From Solibacillus silvestris_B (GTDB taxonomy: Bacteria; Bacillota; Bacilli; Bacillales_A; Planococcaceae), in NCBI RefSeq assembly GCF_051967575.1, contig NZ_JBQCJW010000009.1, positions 68,256 to 132,255 of the forward strand: DNA of 64,000 bases. The letters run 5' to 3'. Below the pieces are notes generated by a model. It was given only the letters and a program-made list of their open reading frames with translations, ran no database searches and was not told where the DNA came from. Positions 1 through 8,640 of the stretch are shown here, piece by piece (position 1 is the first letter of the stretch; the number at the start of each line of letters is the position of its first letter). The translations under genes were made by a program, and so were the position numbers.

Positions 1-149
1 CATTAATGGCCGAAGTATCAATTGTAGGAGGTATACTCATTTTGGCATCCGGATTATCGATACTCGGCATAAAGGACAGCAAAACGCTCAATATGCTTCC
101 CGCGCTTTTCGTACCAGTAGCATGGTTTCTGATTATCGGGTTTATGTAA
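1..149 (+). CDS. DUF554 family membrane protein, C-terminal end (partial)
   Basis: An open frame enters from the left edge (first full codon at base 3) and stops with TAA at 147-149. The last 48 residues are hydrophobic and include AEVSIVGGILILASGLSILG and end in LPALFVPVAWFLIIGFM. This resembles the C-terminus of DUF554 (YdfK/YqgA-type) integral membrane proteins, whose function is unknown. The 5' part lies outside the window, so length and start cannot be judged. The family call rests on one short stretch. Confidence 0.6.
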   Translation, partial: LMAEVSIVGGILILASGLSILGIKDSKTLNMLPALFVPVAWFLIIGFM

Positions 150-156
150 AAAGAAA

Positions 157-214
157 GGGCTGTCCGAAAAAATCGTTCTCATCGATTCCTTTCGCGGCAG
201 CCTCTTTGTTTTTT
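157..214. terminator. bidirectional terminator-like hairpin
   Basis: An imperfect long stem (GGCTG at 158-162 with CAGCC at 198-202, continued by TCCGAAA pairing inward) lies between two convergent genes and is followed by a T-rich stretch. The TCCGAAA stem motif recurs in the terminators near 42310 and 47600. Confidence 0.6.
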
Positions 215-216
215 GG

Positions 217-987
217 CTATTTAAAGAAATAATCAAATCCGTTTTTTGCGAGCAGTGTTATAGTGACAATGATGAAAAGAACGCGCACATAGCCACTTCC
301 GCGCTTAATGGCAAAACGTGAACCGACAATGGCCCCGACAATCTGTGCGGCTCCCATGATAAGTCCGTATGTATAATTGATCTGCCCTAAGTAAACAAAC
401 ATTAGCAGTGCGCCAATATTACTCCCGAAATTCAGCAATTTGGCATTGCCTGCCGCCTTTAAAAAATCATAGCCGACCATTAAAAAGGCGAAAATTAAAA
501 ATGAACCAGTACCCGGACCTAAAAAGCCATCATAAAAGCCGATAAGTGCTATGACGAAGAAAAAGATAAAATATTTTGTCTTCGATAATGATTTGACGGC
601 AGAAACATTGCCCCAATCTTTTTTGAAAATTGTATAGATTGCCACTGCCGCCAGCATAATGAGCATCAACGGTTTTAAAAGATTAGGATCAAGCAAATGG
701 ACTATCCAAGCCCCGATCATCGAACTGATGAAAACGAACGGGAAATATTTCATAACCGATTTAATGTCCAATTTCCCGGACCGGTAAAACGTAATCGTGC
801 TCGTTAGCGAACCCATCGTTCCGGCAAGCTTATTTGTCGCCACTGCAGCAGACGGACTAAGCCCTGCAAACATTAATGCAGGCAGGGAAATAAGACCGCC
901 GCCCCCTACAACAGAATCGATGAATGCAGCTAAAAAACCAAAGCAAATTAAAATAATGACGAGCTGCGGGTCTAACTCAAATCCCAT
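217..987 (-). CDS. TauE/SafE family sulfite exporter-like permease
   Basis: This is a predicted 256-residue integral membrane protein of the TauE/SafE family, which moves sulfite, sulfoacetate or related organic anions. The start at 987 was chosen because AGAAGG lies at good spacing upstream on the minus strand; the frame stays open further upstream but without a ribosome site, and it would overlap the divergent HAD gene region. Visible family features are the glycine-rich N-terminal segment with GGGGLISLPALMFAGL and a second internal repeat with GFLGPGTGSFLIF, separated by several hydrophobic helices. It is a single gene, convergent with the DUF554 gene. The substrate cannot be told from sequence. 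Confidence 0.85.
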   Translation of the reverse strand: MGFELDPQLVIILICFGFLAAFIDSVVGGGGLISLPALMFAGLSPSAAVATNKLAGTMGSLTSTITFYRSGKLDIKSVMKYFPFVFISSMIGAWIVHLLDPNLLKPLMLIMLAAVAIYTIFKKDWGNVSAVKSLSKTKYFIFFFVIALIGFYDGFLGPGTGSFLIFAFLMVGYDFLKAAGNAKLLNFGSNIGALLMFVYLGQINYTYGLIMGAAQIVGAIVGSRFAIKRGSGYVRVLFIIVTITLLAKNGFDYFFK

Positions 988-1166
988 AAAGGAAACCTTC
1001 TTTCTTAATATAAAGCAATATAGCCATGCTACACGAAATTTGCAATCGATGTAAATACCCAACTTTTTTTGTGCGGGTGTATTTATAGCGAAGCAAAAGC
1101 GCAATTGAAAATTTCCGGGATTATGATATTGTAAATAAATTAATGAGACAGAAACGGAGTATACAG

Positions 1167-1865
1167 ATGAAAGACTATAAATTTTTATTATTTGATTTGG
1201 ATGATACATTATTAGACTTTAAAGCGGCGGAACAACTGGCACTGCCGAAATTATTCGAAGCGCATAAGTTGCCATTGACGCCTCAAATCGAAACGGTCTA
1301 CCGTGAAATCAATACAGGTTTATGGCAATCTCTTGAGGAGGGGCTCATCACACGCGAGCAGTTAATGCAAACGCGCTTTGGCAAAACTTTTGAGTATTTT
1401 GGCTATGCAGTGGATGGACAGGCATTGGATGCGGAATACCGTGGTTATTTAGCGGAAAGCAAAGTGTTTGTGGAAGGTGCATTGCAATTGATTCAAACAT
1501 TGGCACCTCAATATGAACTATACATTACATCAAACGGTTTGGCGGATACACAGATGAAGCGACTGCAAGTTACTGGGCTGGCTTCGTATTTCAAGCAAGT
1601 ATTTGTTTCGGAAAATACAGGTCACCAAAAGCCGATGAAATCGTTTTTCGATTATGTGTTCGACCGCATACCGAATTTCGATTTGAACAAGGCGATAATT
1701 ATTGGGGACTCATACAGCGCGGATATTATTGGCGGGGCACGTGCAGGCATTGATACATGCTGGCTCAATCCTTTAAAAATTGCGCCATCGACCATCCGCC
1801 CAACATATGAAATAAGCAAGCTGCATCAACTGCTGCCCATTTTAAAAAATGGGAAATCTGTATGA
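1167..1865 (+). CDS. yfnB: YjjG/YfnB-type HAD nucleotidase
   Basis: This is a 232-residue haloacid dehalogenase-like phosphatase of the YjjG/YfnB group, which dephosphorylates pyrimidine nucleoside monophosphates in the cytoplasm and may clear non-canonical nucleotides. Motif I FDLDDTLLDF (nucleophile D10, D12), motif II ITSNG, a lysine in HQKPMKSFF and motif IV IIIGDSYSADI are all present. ATG 1167 is preferred over 1143 because CGGAG precedes it and the protein then begins just before motif I. It is divergent from the TauE gene and has its own promoter region at 990-1160. Catalytic residues look complete; the substrate is inferred from the family. Confidence 0.85.
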   Translation: MKDYKFLLFDLDDTLLDFKAAEQLALPKLFEAHKLPLTPQIETVYREINTGLWQSLEEGLITREQLMQTRFGKTFEYFGYAVDGQALDAEYRGYLAESKVFVEGALQLIQTLAPQYELYITSNGLADTQMKRLQVTGLASYFKQVFVSENTGHQKPMKSFFDYVFDRIPNFDLNKAIIIGDSYSADIIGGARAGIDTCWLNPLKIAPSTIRPTYEISKLHQLLPILKNGKSV

Positions 1866-2002
1866 AAAAATGGTGATTTTTTGATGGCATTATAAAAGGG
1901 ATAGGGTCAAAGGTAGTAGTAAAAGTGGTCTATAGGTGTATAGTAAACGTTTTGAATGTTTGTTAAAATGGAATTTGATGATGCACACAAGGAGTGAGCG
2001 TA

Positions 2003-2671
2003 ATGACCCTATTTCTATTAATAGCTGCGATAGCGATTGTAGGCTATTTCGTATTTAAAATTTACAGTCATGATAATACTGCCTTTTATAAATTAACAGG
2101 TTATTCCTATTTCGATGTTTTGGCGAAAAAAAATATCCGCACATCCTATAAGCTTATGCATGAATTGGAGCAAGTTAAAGACGCGCGAAAAATACTGCTG
2201 GATTTACAAATTCCTGTCTATGAGGAATTGCAGACAATTGATGCTTTATTGCTGCATGAATCGGGAATTTATGTAGTGAACGTAAAAGATAAATCAGGCT
2301 GGATCAATGGCCGGGAGCAAAGCATCGAGTGGAAAGAGCTATTGCATAAAAACAAAACACGTGTATTCAATAACCCGATCCATGAAACGAAGCGTCTAAT
2401 AAACGCCTTGCAAGATCAGCTGCCGGAAGTGGATGGAACTTTATTCGAAACAGTCGTAGTATTTACAAATGATTGTTCGTTCCAGCAAATCGAAATCCAG
2501 TCCGAAAATGTGGAAGTTCTAAAAATGTCGGAGCTGAAAGAATGGGCGAAATCGCGTAATGGTAAGCGTTTGTCAGAAACGGATATCGATACTTTGTATA
2601 CCGTGTTGGAAGGCTTTATGAATGTAAAAAACACGACATTGCAATCCAAAACATTAGTATCAACGAATTAG
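2003..2671 (+). CDS. NERD domain-containing membrane-anchored protein
   Basis: This 222-residue protein has an N-terminal transmembrane segment (about residues 3-22) followed by a nuclease-related (NERD) domain. The domain core reads roughly DALLLHESGIYVVNVKDKSG with a following W-x-E element, matching the D...(E)xK-like pattern of NERD proteins. The family is thought to process DNA, but its role is not established. ATG 2003 is preferred over GTG 1994 because AAGGAG at 1989-1993 lies about nine bases before the ATG. It stands alone between two terminators or promoters, and a strong hairpin follows directly. Confidence 0.75.
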   Translation: MTLFLLIAAIAIVGYFVFKIYSHDNTAFYKLTGYSYFDVLAKKNIRTSYKLMHELEQVKDARKILLDLQIPVYEELQTIDALLLHESGIYVVNVKDKSGWINGREQSIEWKELLHKNKTRVFNNPIHETKRLINALQDQLPEVDGTLFETVVVFTNDCSFQQIEIQSENVEVLKMSELKEWAKSRNGKRLSETDIDTLYTVLEGFMNVKNTTLQSKTLVSTN

Positions 2672-2679
2672 TATAAAAA

Positions 2680-2715
2680 GAGCGAAGTAGGCAATTCTAC
2701 TTCGCTCCTTTTTGT
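2680..2715 (+). terminator. Rho-independent terminator after the NERD gene
   Basis: There is a perfect 11-bp stem (GAGCGAAGTAG at 2680-2690 with CTACTTCGCTC at 2697-2707), a six-base loop, and a T-run CCTTTTTG afterwards. Confidence 0.9.
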
Positions 2716-2841
2716 TTTTTGGAAATGCATAAAAAATGTATAAGGTACTATTGTAAAAATAGCGTTTCTACTATATAGCATATATTATTTGCTGTTATAA
2801 GCAATTTATTTCGAAAATAGTATGAACCTTTTATTTGATTG

Positions 2842-2856
2842 AATTTAATAAAAATT
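2842..2856. promoter_or_regulatory. candidate CodY box upstream of peptide-binding protein
   Basis: AATTTAATAAAAATT differs from the CodY consensus AATTTTCWGAAAATT at three of 15 positions and sits about 90 bases before the start of the peptide-binding lipoprotein gene. The region is very AT-rich, so chance similarity is a real risk. Confidence 0.3.
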
Positions 2857-2942
2857 CAAAATATTGTTTGTTTTATTAATAATTGCTGGTAATATTTACA
2901 TGTACCACTTTTAAAAGTTTAAAGCGAAGGGGGAAACAACAA

Positions 2943-4571
2943 ATGAAAAAGAACTTTAAAAGTAGTTTTTTGCTATTTTTTGCAATGGCATTCGGGTTAC
3001 TGCTTGCAGCATGCAGCGGGGGTGACTCAGCAGAGGATTCTTCCAGCAATGACAATGCTTCCAAAGATTCACCGGGCGAGCTAACAGAAGCACATGCGGC
3101 AGGCGGGGATCTAGTTTTGGCAACATTGTCAGATGCCGCAAATTTAGATCCGCATATGTCCACAGACGTTCCATCAGCTTCTGTATTATCGAACATTACA
3201 GAAGGATTAGTGAAAAAAGATAAAGAAGGCAAAATTGTTCCGAGTTTAGCAAAAAGCTGGACGTCGATTGATGAATTAACATGGGAATTTGAGCTTGAAG
3301 AGGGCATTAAATTCCATGATGGGGAAGACTTCAATGGGGCAGCAGTAAAGAAAAGTTTCGATCGCATTTTAGATCCGGAAGTTGCAGCACCACGCGCATT
3401 TTTATTTGAAGCAATCAAAGAAGTGGAAGTAGTGAGCGACTATGTGGTACGTATCCATACACATTATCCATTTGCACCGTTATTAAATCACTTAAATCAT
3501 CCGGTAGGTGTCATCTTATCACCAGCGCAAATTGATGCAGATTATGAAAATATGAAAGCGGGCAATATTCCAGGGGCGATTATGAACGCTAATGGTCCAA
3601 TTGGTACAGGTTTCATGAAGTTTGACTCTTGGACACCAGGTACGGAAATTAAATTGGTGAATAACGAGGGTTACTGGAATGAAAAAGCTTATATCGATAC
3701 AGTAACATTTAAAGTAATTCCTGAAAGTGCAACACGTGCGGCTGAGCTTGAAACAGGCTATGCGCATATTATTGAGCCAGTTCAGCCAAATGAAGTTGAA
3801 ATGATTGATGCAACATCGAGTTCGGTCAGCATTACTCCAGGTTCGTCTCTATCCTACATCGGATTTAATATTAACAAGAAACCATTTGATGATGTACGTG
3901 TTCGTCAAGCAATATCGATGCTTGTAGATCAACGGTTAATTATCGACGGCATTTATGAAGGGATTGGCGAACCGGCACGTGGTCCATTGGCGCCGAGCGT
4001 GTTTGGCTATGATGGTACAATAACACCGATTACGAAAGATATTGAAAAAGCAAAAACACTTTTAGCTGAAGCCGGCTACGCGGATGGCTTTACGACTTCT
4101 ATTTGGACAAATGATAATCCTCAGCGTCAAAATATTGCCATTATGTTGCAGGAAGAATTAAAACAGCTAAATATTACGGCGAATATCGAAGTTTTAGAGT
4201 GGGGTGCATACCTTGATAAAACAGATGCTGGTGAACATGAAATGTATATTTTAGGTTTATCAAATCCGGTAGGGGATGCGGATTACTTCTTAACACAATT
4301 ATTCCACTCTAAAAACCATGGCGGTTCTGGAAATACTACGTTCTACAATAATAAAGAAGTGGATGCATTATTAGATGAAGCGCGTGAAGAAATTGATACA
4401 ACAAAACGATTAGCGCTATACAAACAGGTTCAAGAAATTTTAATTGAAGAAGCGCCAATGATTTACGTGCATCATCAGGCTTATATTACAGGCTTAAGCG
4501 AGAAAATCGAAGGGCACTGGATTAATGACTCAGGTCACCATAAACTTCAGGAAGTGAAATTTGTAAAATAG
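2943..4571 (+). CDS. peptide/glutathione-type ABC transporter substrate-binding lipoprotein
   Basis: This is a 542-residue extracytoplasmic solute-binding protein of the SBP_bac_5 family, which binds oligopeptides, dipeptides or glutathione. A signal peptide ends in the lipobox LLLAAC with lipidated Cys24, followed by a Ser/Asp-rich linker. The mature part has the family's DAANLDPHMSTDVPSASVL opening, a GTGFMKFDSWTPG segment and DDVRVRQAISMLVDQ. ATG 2943 follows AAGGGGG at good spacing; the frame is open further upstream but lacks a ribosome site there. No permease or ATPase genes are adjacent, so it must share a transporter encoded elsewhere. A CodY-like site lies upstream. Confidence 0.9.
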   Translation: MKKNFKSSFLLFFAMAFGLLLAACSGGDSAEDSSSNDNASKDSPGELTEAHAAGGDLVLATLSDAANLDPHMSTDVPSASVLSNITEGLVKKDKEGKIVPSLAKSWTSIDELTWEFELEEGIKFHDGEDFNGAAVKKSFDRILDPEVAAPRAFLFEAIKEVEVVSDYVVRIHTHYPFAPLLNHLNHPVGVILSPAQIDADYENMKAGNIPGAIMNANGPIGTGFMKFDSWTPGTEIKLVNNEGYWNEKAYIDTVTFKVIPESATRAAELETGYAHIIEPVQPNEVEMIDATSSSVSITPGSSLSYIGFNINKKPFDDVRVRQAISMLVDQRLIIDGIYEGIGEPARGPLAPSVFGYDGTITPITKDIEKAKTLLAEAGYADGFTTSIWTNDNPQRQNIAIMLQEELKQLNITANIEVLEWGAYLDKTDAGEHEMYILGLSNPVGDADYFLTQLFHSKNHGGSGNTTFYNNKEVDALLDEAREEIDTTKRLALYKQVQEILIEEAPMIYVHHQAYITGLSEKIEGHWINDSGHHKLQEVKFVK

Positions 4572-4582
4572 AATAAAGCTAA

Positions 4583-4619
4583 GGGAAGCGGGACTTTCAA
4601 TATCCCGCTCCCTTTTTTT
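4583..4619 (+). terminator. Rho-independent terminator after peptide-binding protein gene
   Basis: The arms GGGAAGCGGGA and TCCCGCTCCC pair with one bulged A around a short loop, followed by seven T residues at 4613-4619. Confidence 0.9.
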
Positions 4620-4641
4620 GTGTGAAAGAAAGTATGAATTA

Positions 4642-4710
4642 TCCAGGGGAATCCAAATAAGAGAAGACATCATTTGGCGCTATTCGTTATAAAATGTGTT
4701 TTCCAATGAA
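4642..4710 (+). repeat. intergenic dispersed motif, copy A
   Basis: This is the first of three related 60-70 bp segments, with the others at 6758-6818 and 13802-13868. All carry AGGRAATCYRTATAAGA-like sequence followed by GACAT, and two end in ATAAAATGYGTTTTTCC-like sequence. Each copy lies in the gap upstream of a plus-strand gene. Copy A precedes the SDR gene by about 75 bases and is the most diverged at its left end. Confidence 0.55.
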
Positions 4711-4785
4711 GCGAAGGAAGGTGAAATAAAAGCAATTGTCGAAATTATGGGAGTAATAAAAATTTCTGTTTAGGAGGTTTTATGC

Positions 4786-5544
4786 ATGAGATTGAAAGAT
4801 AAGGTCGCAGTAATTACAGGTGCAGCTTCAGGGATGGGCAAGGCAACGGCAATTTTATTTGCCAATGAAGGGGCAAAAGTTGTTGTATCGGATTTGACGC
4901 TTGAAGGGGCAGGGGCGACTGTTGCGGAAATTACAGCATTAGGCGGCACGGCGACTGCGGTAGCAGCCAATGTTGCGGTGGAAGCAGATATTCATAAATT
5001 AATAAAAGCTGCTTTAAATAGTTATGGAACACTTGATATTTTAGTGAATAATGCCGGTATTATGGATGATTTTTCTCCAGTGGGCGATGTGAAAGACGAA
5101 TTATGGGATCGTGTATTTGAAGTGAATGTAAAAGGCGTTATGCGTGCAAGCCGTCAAGCAATGCCAATCTTCTTGGAAAAAGGCGCAGGGACAATTATTA
5201 ATATTGCCTCCATAGGCGGTTTGTACGGTTCACGTGCTGGAGCTGCCTATACTGCTGCAAAACATGCAGTTGTGGGTTTAACAAAAAATACAGCATTCCA
5301 ATATGCAGGCAAAGGGATTAAATGCAATGCGATCGCTCCGGGCGGTGTAAACACGAATATCGGTGCAAGCTTCAGCAGTGCGAATGAATTCGGAATGTCT
5401 CGCGCAATGGCAGGGGCTGGCTTTAACCCTCGTTCAGGCGAGCCGGAAGATATCGCGCGTGTCGCATTGTTTTTGGCTTCGGAAGACTCCGATTTCGTGA
5501 ACGGGGTAGTCATCACTGCTGATGCGGGCTGGACGGCATATTAA
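4786..5544 (+). CDS. SDR family NAD(P)-dependent oxidoreductase
   Basis: This is a 252-residue classical short-chain dehydrogenase/reductase, a cytoplasmic NAD(P)H-dependent oxidoreductase. The cofactor motif TGAASGMG covers residues 11-18, NNAG is at about 88-91, and the catalytic tetrad reads N114, S142, Y155 and K159 (YTAAK). The C-terminal ADAGWTAY matches the usual DGGW/AY ending. AGGAGG lies about nine bases before ATG 4786. D36 after the second beta strand suggests a preference for NAD over NADP. The substrate is unknown; annotations such as glucose 1-dehydrogenase or 3-oxoacyl reductase would be guesses. A transposon relic begins directly after its stop. Confidence 0.9.
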   Translation: MRLKDKVAVITGAASGMGKATAILFANEGAKVVVSDLTLEGAGATVAEITALGGTATAVAANVAVEADIHKLIKAALNSYGTLDILVNNAGIMDDFSPVGDVKDELWDRVFEVNVKGVMRASRQAMPIFLEKGAGTIINIASIGGLYGSRAGAAYTAAKHAVVGLTKNTAFQYAGKGIKCNAIAPGGVNTNIGASFSSANEFGMSRAMAGAGFNPRSGEPEDIARVALFLASEDSDFVNGVVITADAGWTAY

Positions 5545-5550
5545 ATAAAT

Positions 5551-5720
5551 GGCAAATTAAAAGTCCGGTCAATTTATCCTGCTTTAACAGGCAGTGAACT
5601 TCCTGTTTTAGGGTTTCGGAAATCAAGAATCGGATGTTGTAATCGACTGCCCGTAAAAATCGGGTAGGAGAAGACTTCCATCAGAGGGGTGAAGAACCCC
5701 TCTGATGGAAGTTTCAATTT
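5551..5720 (+). mobile_element. probable right-end relic of an IS200/IS605-type tnpB element
   Basis: Directly after the SDR stop, one frame reads as a short tail containing LTGSELPVLGFRKSRI and LPVKIG, with a stop at 5668-5670, and no start codon or catalytic domain. The phrase resembles the C-terminal tails of TnpB proteins of IS200/IS605 elements, as far as I recall them. It is followed by a 17-bp perfect hairpin at 5674-5712, as expected at the right end of such elements, where the omega RNA 3' region lies. The rest of the element is missing. Support is sequence resemblance only; the tail could also be chance. Confidence 0.45.
5674..5712 (+). terminator. 17-bp perfect hairpin (IS end and/or terminator)
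   Basis: The arms ACTTCCATCAGAGGGGT (5674-5690) and ACCCCTCTGATGGAAGT (5696-5712) pair perfectly around a five-base loop. The following T-rich stretch is weak, so this may be a transposon end hairpin that now also ends SDR transcripts. Confidence 0.7.
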
Positions 5721-5804
5721 GTCGAATTTTTTCCTTAAATTTTATCAACTTTTTGCTATCCTCATACGTCTAATATATAGAATGGACGAGTGGAGGACAG
5801 CAAG

Positions 5805-6692
5805 ATGGGCAAAAAAATAGTAATGCTCGGTATTTTATGTGGAATTTTAACATTTATAGGCTGCCATTTTTCGACAGAGACGCCGCCTACATTTGCGAAT
5901 AATGAGCCGGGTTCGATGAGTACCACCTATCATGAGCAATTTGCGTACAACCAATTTGTAAAACAGGCATCAAGCAGCATCAACTTAATGATGCCCTTTT
6001 ATTTAGCAGATGGAGGTTTATCACGCACTATCCAAAATTGCGAAACATACATACAGGTCGAAAATATACTTGGTAAAAAGGAGCAGCCTCTCGAGGAAAA
6101 GACCGAGGAACAGGAGCAGCCACCTGCAAAAGAAGATGGAAAGCAAAAAAGAATAGCGCTAACATTTGATGATGGCCCACATCAATACGTGACAGAGCAA
6201 ATTTTAACGACGCTTCAAAAACATGAAGTGAAAGCGACATTTTTTATGCTCGGTCAAAATGTGGCGAAGTATCCTGAAATCGTGAAAAAAGCGGATGCAC
6301 TCGGCCATGAAATTGCCAGCCATACGTGGAGCCATAAAAATTTAACGAAGCTTAGCGCAAAACAGATGCAAGCGGAGATCAACAGGGCAAACGAAGCCAT
6401 TTATGACGCAATCGAAAAATATCCGGCATCTTACCGACCGCCATATGGAGCAATTGATGAAAAAGTCCGCGAAGCAATATTGCTGAAGCCTGTATTATGG
6501 AATATTGATACGCTCGATTGGTATCATAAGACGCCAGCAAAAACGTTGGCGAATTTGAAGGCGCAGGCAAAAAATAATGGCATCGTATTAATGCATGATA
6601 TTCACCAACAATCCGCGGATGCTTTGGAAGATGTAATTCTTTATTTAAAAGAGGAAGGCTATGAATTTGTGACAACGAGTGAATTATTATAA
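5805..6692 (+). CDS. polysaccharide deacetylase lipoprotein
   Basis: This is a 295-residue carbohydrate esterase family 4 protein that removes acetyl groups from N-acetylated cell-wall sugars, probably peptidoglycan, outside the membrane. A signal peptide ends in lipobox FIGC (Cys20), followed by an approximately 95-residue linker with a run of Glu and Gln. The NodB domain shows motif 1 TFDDGPH (catalytic Asp and metal Asp), motif 2 with the HTWSH metal histidines, motif 3 RPPYGA, motif 4 containing DTLDWYH, and motif 5 VLMHD. ATG 5805 has GGAGGA eight bases upstream. All catalytic motifs look intact. It is monocistronic. Confidence 0.9.
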   Translation: MGKKIVMLGILCGILTFIGCHFSTETPPTFANNEPGSMSTTYHEQFAYNQFVKQASSSINLMMPFYLADGGLSRTIQNCETYIQVENILGKKEQPLEEKTEEQEQPPAKEDGKQKRIALTFDDGPHQYVTEQILTTLQKHEVKATFFMLGQNVAKYPEIVKKADALGHEIASHTWSHKNLTKLSAKQMQAEINRANEAIYDAIEKYPASYRPPYGAIDEKVREAILLKPVLWNIDTLDWYHKTPAKTLANLKAQAKNNGIVLMHDIHQQSADALEDVILYLKEEGYEFVTTSELL

Positions 6693-6757
6693 TTTGGGAG
6701 TTTATGAGGGAAGTAGTGAGAGCTATTTCCTTTTTTGTTGAATATGGAAGGATAGCT

Positions 6758-6818
6758 TTTCAAGGAAATCCGTATAAGAAAAGACATACTTTCCTTCAAC
6801 TTATGTTACGATAACAGC
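6758..6818 (+). repeat. intergenic dispersed motif, copy B
   Basis: This copy reads AAGGAAATCCGTATAAGA, then AAAGACATACTTTCC, and ends near GATAACAGC. It aligns with copies at 4642 and 13802 over its left 30 bases and less well to the right. It ends about 25 bases before the rlmA start. Confidence 0.55.
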
Positions 6819-6843
6819 GAACATAAATGAAGGAGGATCCATC

Positions 6844-7680
6844 ATGGGTCTATTATCAAAACGAGCGTTAAGTATTCAACAATTCCAATCAAATATCCGA
6901 ATTTTCTCTTGCCCCATCTGTAAACAGCAAATGAATATGAGTGATGAGGGGAAGATGGCTTGCCTATCCAACCATACATTTGATGTAGCAAAGCAAGGCT
7001 ATTTATATATGTTAAACCGTCCTGTACAATCAATGTACGGCAAAGAATTATTTGAGTCGCGCCATGCAGTGATTCATGCGGGAATTTATGATGCGGTGCA
7101 AAAGGCGATTGCCGGGGAGATTACAGAGGAACGTCCGGTCATTTTGGATACAGGCTGTGGAGAAGGCTCGCATCTGCACCGTATTTGCAAGCAATTGGAC
7201 GGTGCTGTCGGGATTGGGATCGATATTGCAAAAGAAGGAATTGTCGCAGCGGCGAAGTTTTATGGCGGGGAGCTCTGGTGTGTAGGCGACTTGGCGAATA
7301 GTCCATATAACGAAAAGTCCTTTCATGCAATTTTAAATATTTTATCCCCTGCGAACTATGAAGAATTTAAGCGATTATTAAAACGAGGCGGAAAAGTCAT
7401 CAAAGTCGTACCACAGGAAAATTATTTGATGGAGCTGCGCAAACAGGCCTTTGCGGATTCGGAAAAGGAAAGCTATACAAATGCCGAAACTGTAGAGCGT
7501 TTCAAGGCGAGCTTTTCGCATGTGGAAGTGAAGCGTATTACGTATACGGTGCCGCTAGAGGCCCATTTAGTGCCAAAATTACTGGAAATGACGCCAATGG
7601 GATGGCATATTGACGACAAAGAAAGCATTCATTTACAGGATATTACGATTGATTTAGACATATTAATTGGAATGGAGTGA
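6844..7680 (+). CDS. rlmA: 23S rRNA (guanine-N1)-methyltransferase RlmA
   Basis: This 278-residue SAM-dependent enzyme methylates N1 of a guanine in helix 35 of 23S rRNA (G745 or G748 depending on subtype). A zinc ribbon is formed by C23, C26, C40 and H44 (FSCPIC...MACLSNH). The conserved KQGYLYML segment follows, and then the SAM-binding motif I VILDTGCGEGSHL. GAAGGAGG lies before ATG 6844. The Gram-positive setting favours the RlmA(II)/TlrB-like specificity, but this is inference. The next SDR gene starts six bases after the stop, so the two are probably cotranscribed. Confidence 0.9.
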   Translation: MGLLSKRALSIQQFQSNIRIFSCPICKQQMNMSDEGKMACLSNHTFDVAKQGYLYMLNRPVQSMYGKELFESRHAVIHAGIYDAVQKAIAGEITEERPVILDTGCGEGSHLHRICKQLDGAVGIGIDIAKEGIVAAAKFYGGELWCVGDLANSPYNEKSFHAILNILSPANYEEFKRLLKRGGKVIKVVPQENYLMELRKQAFADSEKESYTNAETVERFKASFSHVEVKRITYTVPLEAHLVPKLLEMTPMGWHIDDKESIHLQDITIDLDILIGME

Positions 7681-7686
7681 TATTCG

Positions 7687-8574
7687 ATGAAGAAAATTTT
7701 AGTATTAGGCGGAACACGCTTTTTTGGAAGCAAACTAGTGGAACTTTTACTGAAGGAAAACCATGAAGTAACAATTGTCACGCGAGGCATGTCCGAAAAT
7801 CCGTTTGGCGAGGCAGTGGGGCATATTAAAGTGGACCGCAAAGACAAAGAGGCATTCGCTTCAGCTTTGGAAAATCGTACATTTGATATTGTTTATGACA
7901 ATATTTGCTATTCACCAAACGAGGCGAAACAGCTATGTGACATTTTCAATGGAAAAATCGGGAAACTCGTATTCACTTCAACATTATCCACATATGAAGC
8001 AAACGGCAAACCGCATGACGAGGGAGATTTCGATCCATATTCGTATGGAATTGTGATGGGCGATACACATGAATTTACGTATGGTGAAGGAAAGCGTTTA
8101 GCAGAAGCGGTATTTTATAAATATGCGGAATTCCCGGTAGTGGCTGTCCGTTTCCCGATCGTGATGGGGGAGGATGATTATACACGCCGTCTGCATTTCC
8201 ATGTTGAGCGCATTATTAACAATGAGCCGATCGGTTTTGTCAATATGGATGCGGAAATGTCATTTATTCAAGCTACGGAAGCGGCCCGATTTTTAGTATG
8301 GGCGGGCATGGAAAATGTCGAAGGTCCGATAAATGCAACGGCGAATGGGATGATTTCGCTGAAAAATCTTGTTTCCCTTATCGAGGAAAAAACAGGGGAG
8401 CGTGCAAAAATAGCGTTGCTCGGTACGGATGAGATTCGTTCGCCATATGCGGTTCCAGCTACATGGTATATGAAAAATGATAAAGCACAGCAACTAGGGT
8501 TTTCATTCAGCAGGCTGGATGATTGGCTGCCTGGCTTAGTGGGGCAAATCACAAATTCAATGACGAAACAGTAA
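7687..8574 (+). CDS. atypical SDR / NAD-dependent epimerase-dehydratase (CSP41-like)
   Basis: This 295-residue protein has an extended-SDR Rossmann fold with an N-terminal VLGGTRFFGSKLVELLL nucleotide-binding element. The GGTRFFG form is typical of CSP41-like atypical SDRs. The usual YxxxK active site is replaced by a FTYGEGKRLAE segment in the expected place, so classical epimerase activity is uncertain. It starts six bases after rlmA with GGAGTGAT overlapping the rlmA end, suggesting translational coupling. No partner biosynthesis genes lie nearby and the substrate is unknown. Confidence 0.75.
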   Translation: MKKILVLGGTRFFGSKLVELLLKENHEVTIVTRGMSENPFGEAVGHIKVDRKDKEAFASALENRTFDIVYDNICYSPNEAKQLCDIFNGKIGKLVFTSTLSTYEANGKPHDEGDFDPYSYGIVMGDTHEFTYGEGKRLAEAVFYKYAEFPVVAVRFPIVMGEDDYTRRLHFHVERIINNEPIGFVNMDAEMSFIQATEAARFLVWAGMENVEGPINATANGMISLKNLVSLIEEKTGERAKIALLGTDEIRSPYAVPATWYMKNDKAQQLGFSFSRLDDWLPGLVGQITNSMTKQ

Positions 8575-8640
8575 TCGTTGAATGGCGAGACTGCTTTCGT
8601 TTACAATAGAATGAGATTAAATATAAGGCAGGAATGAAAC

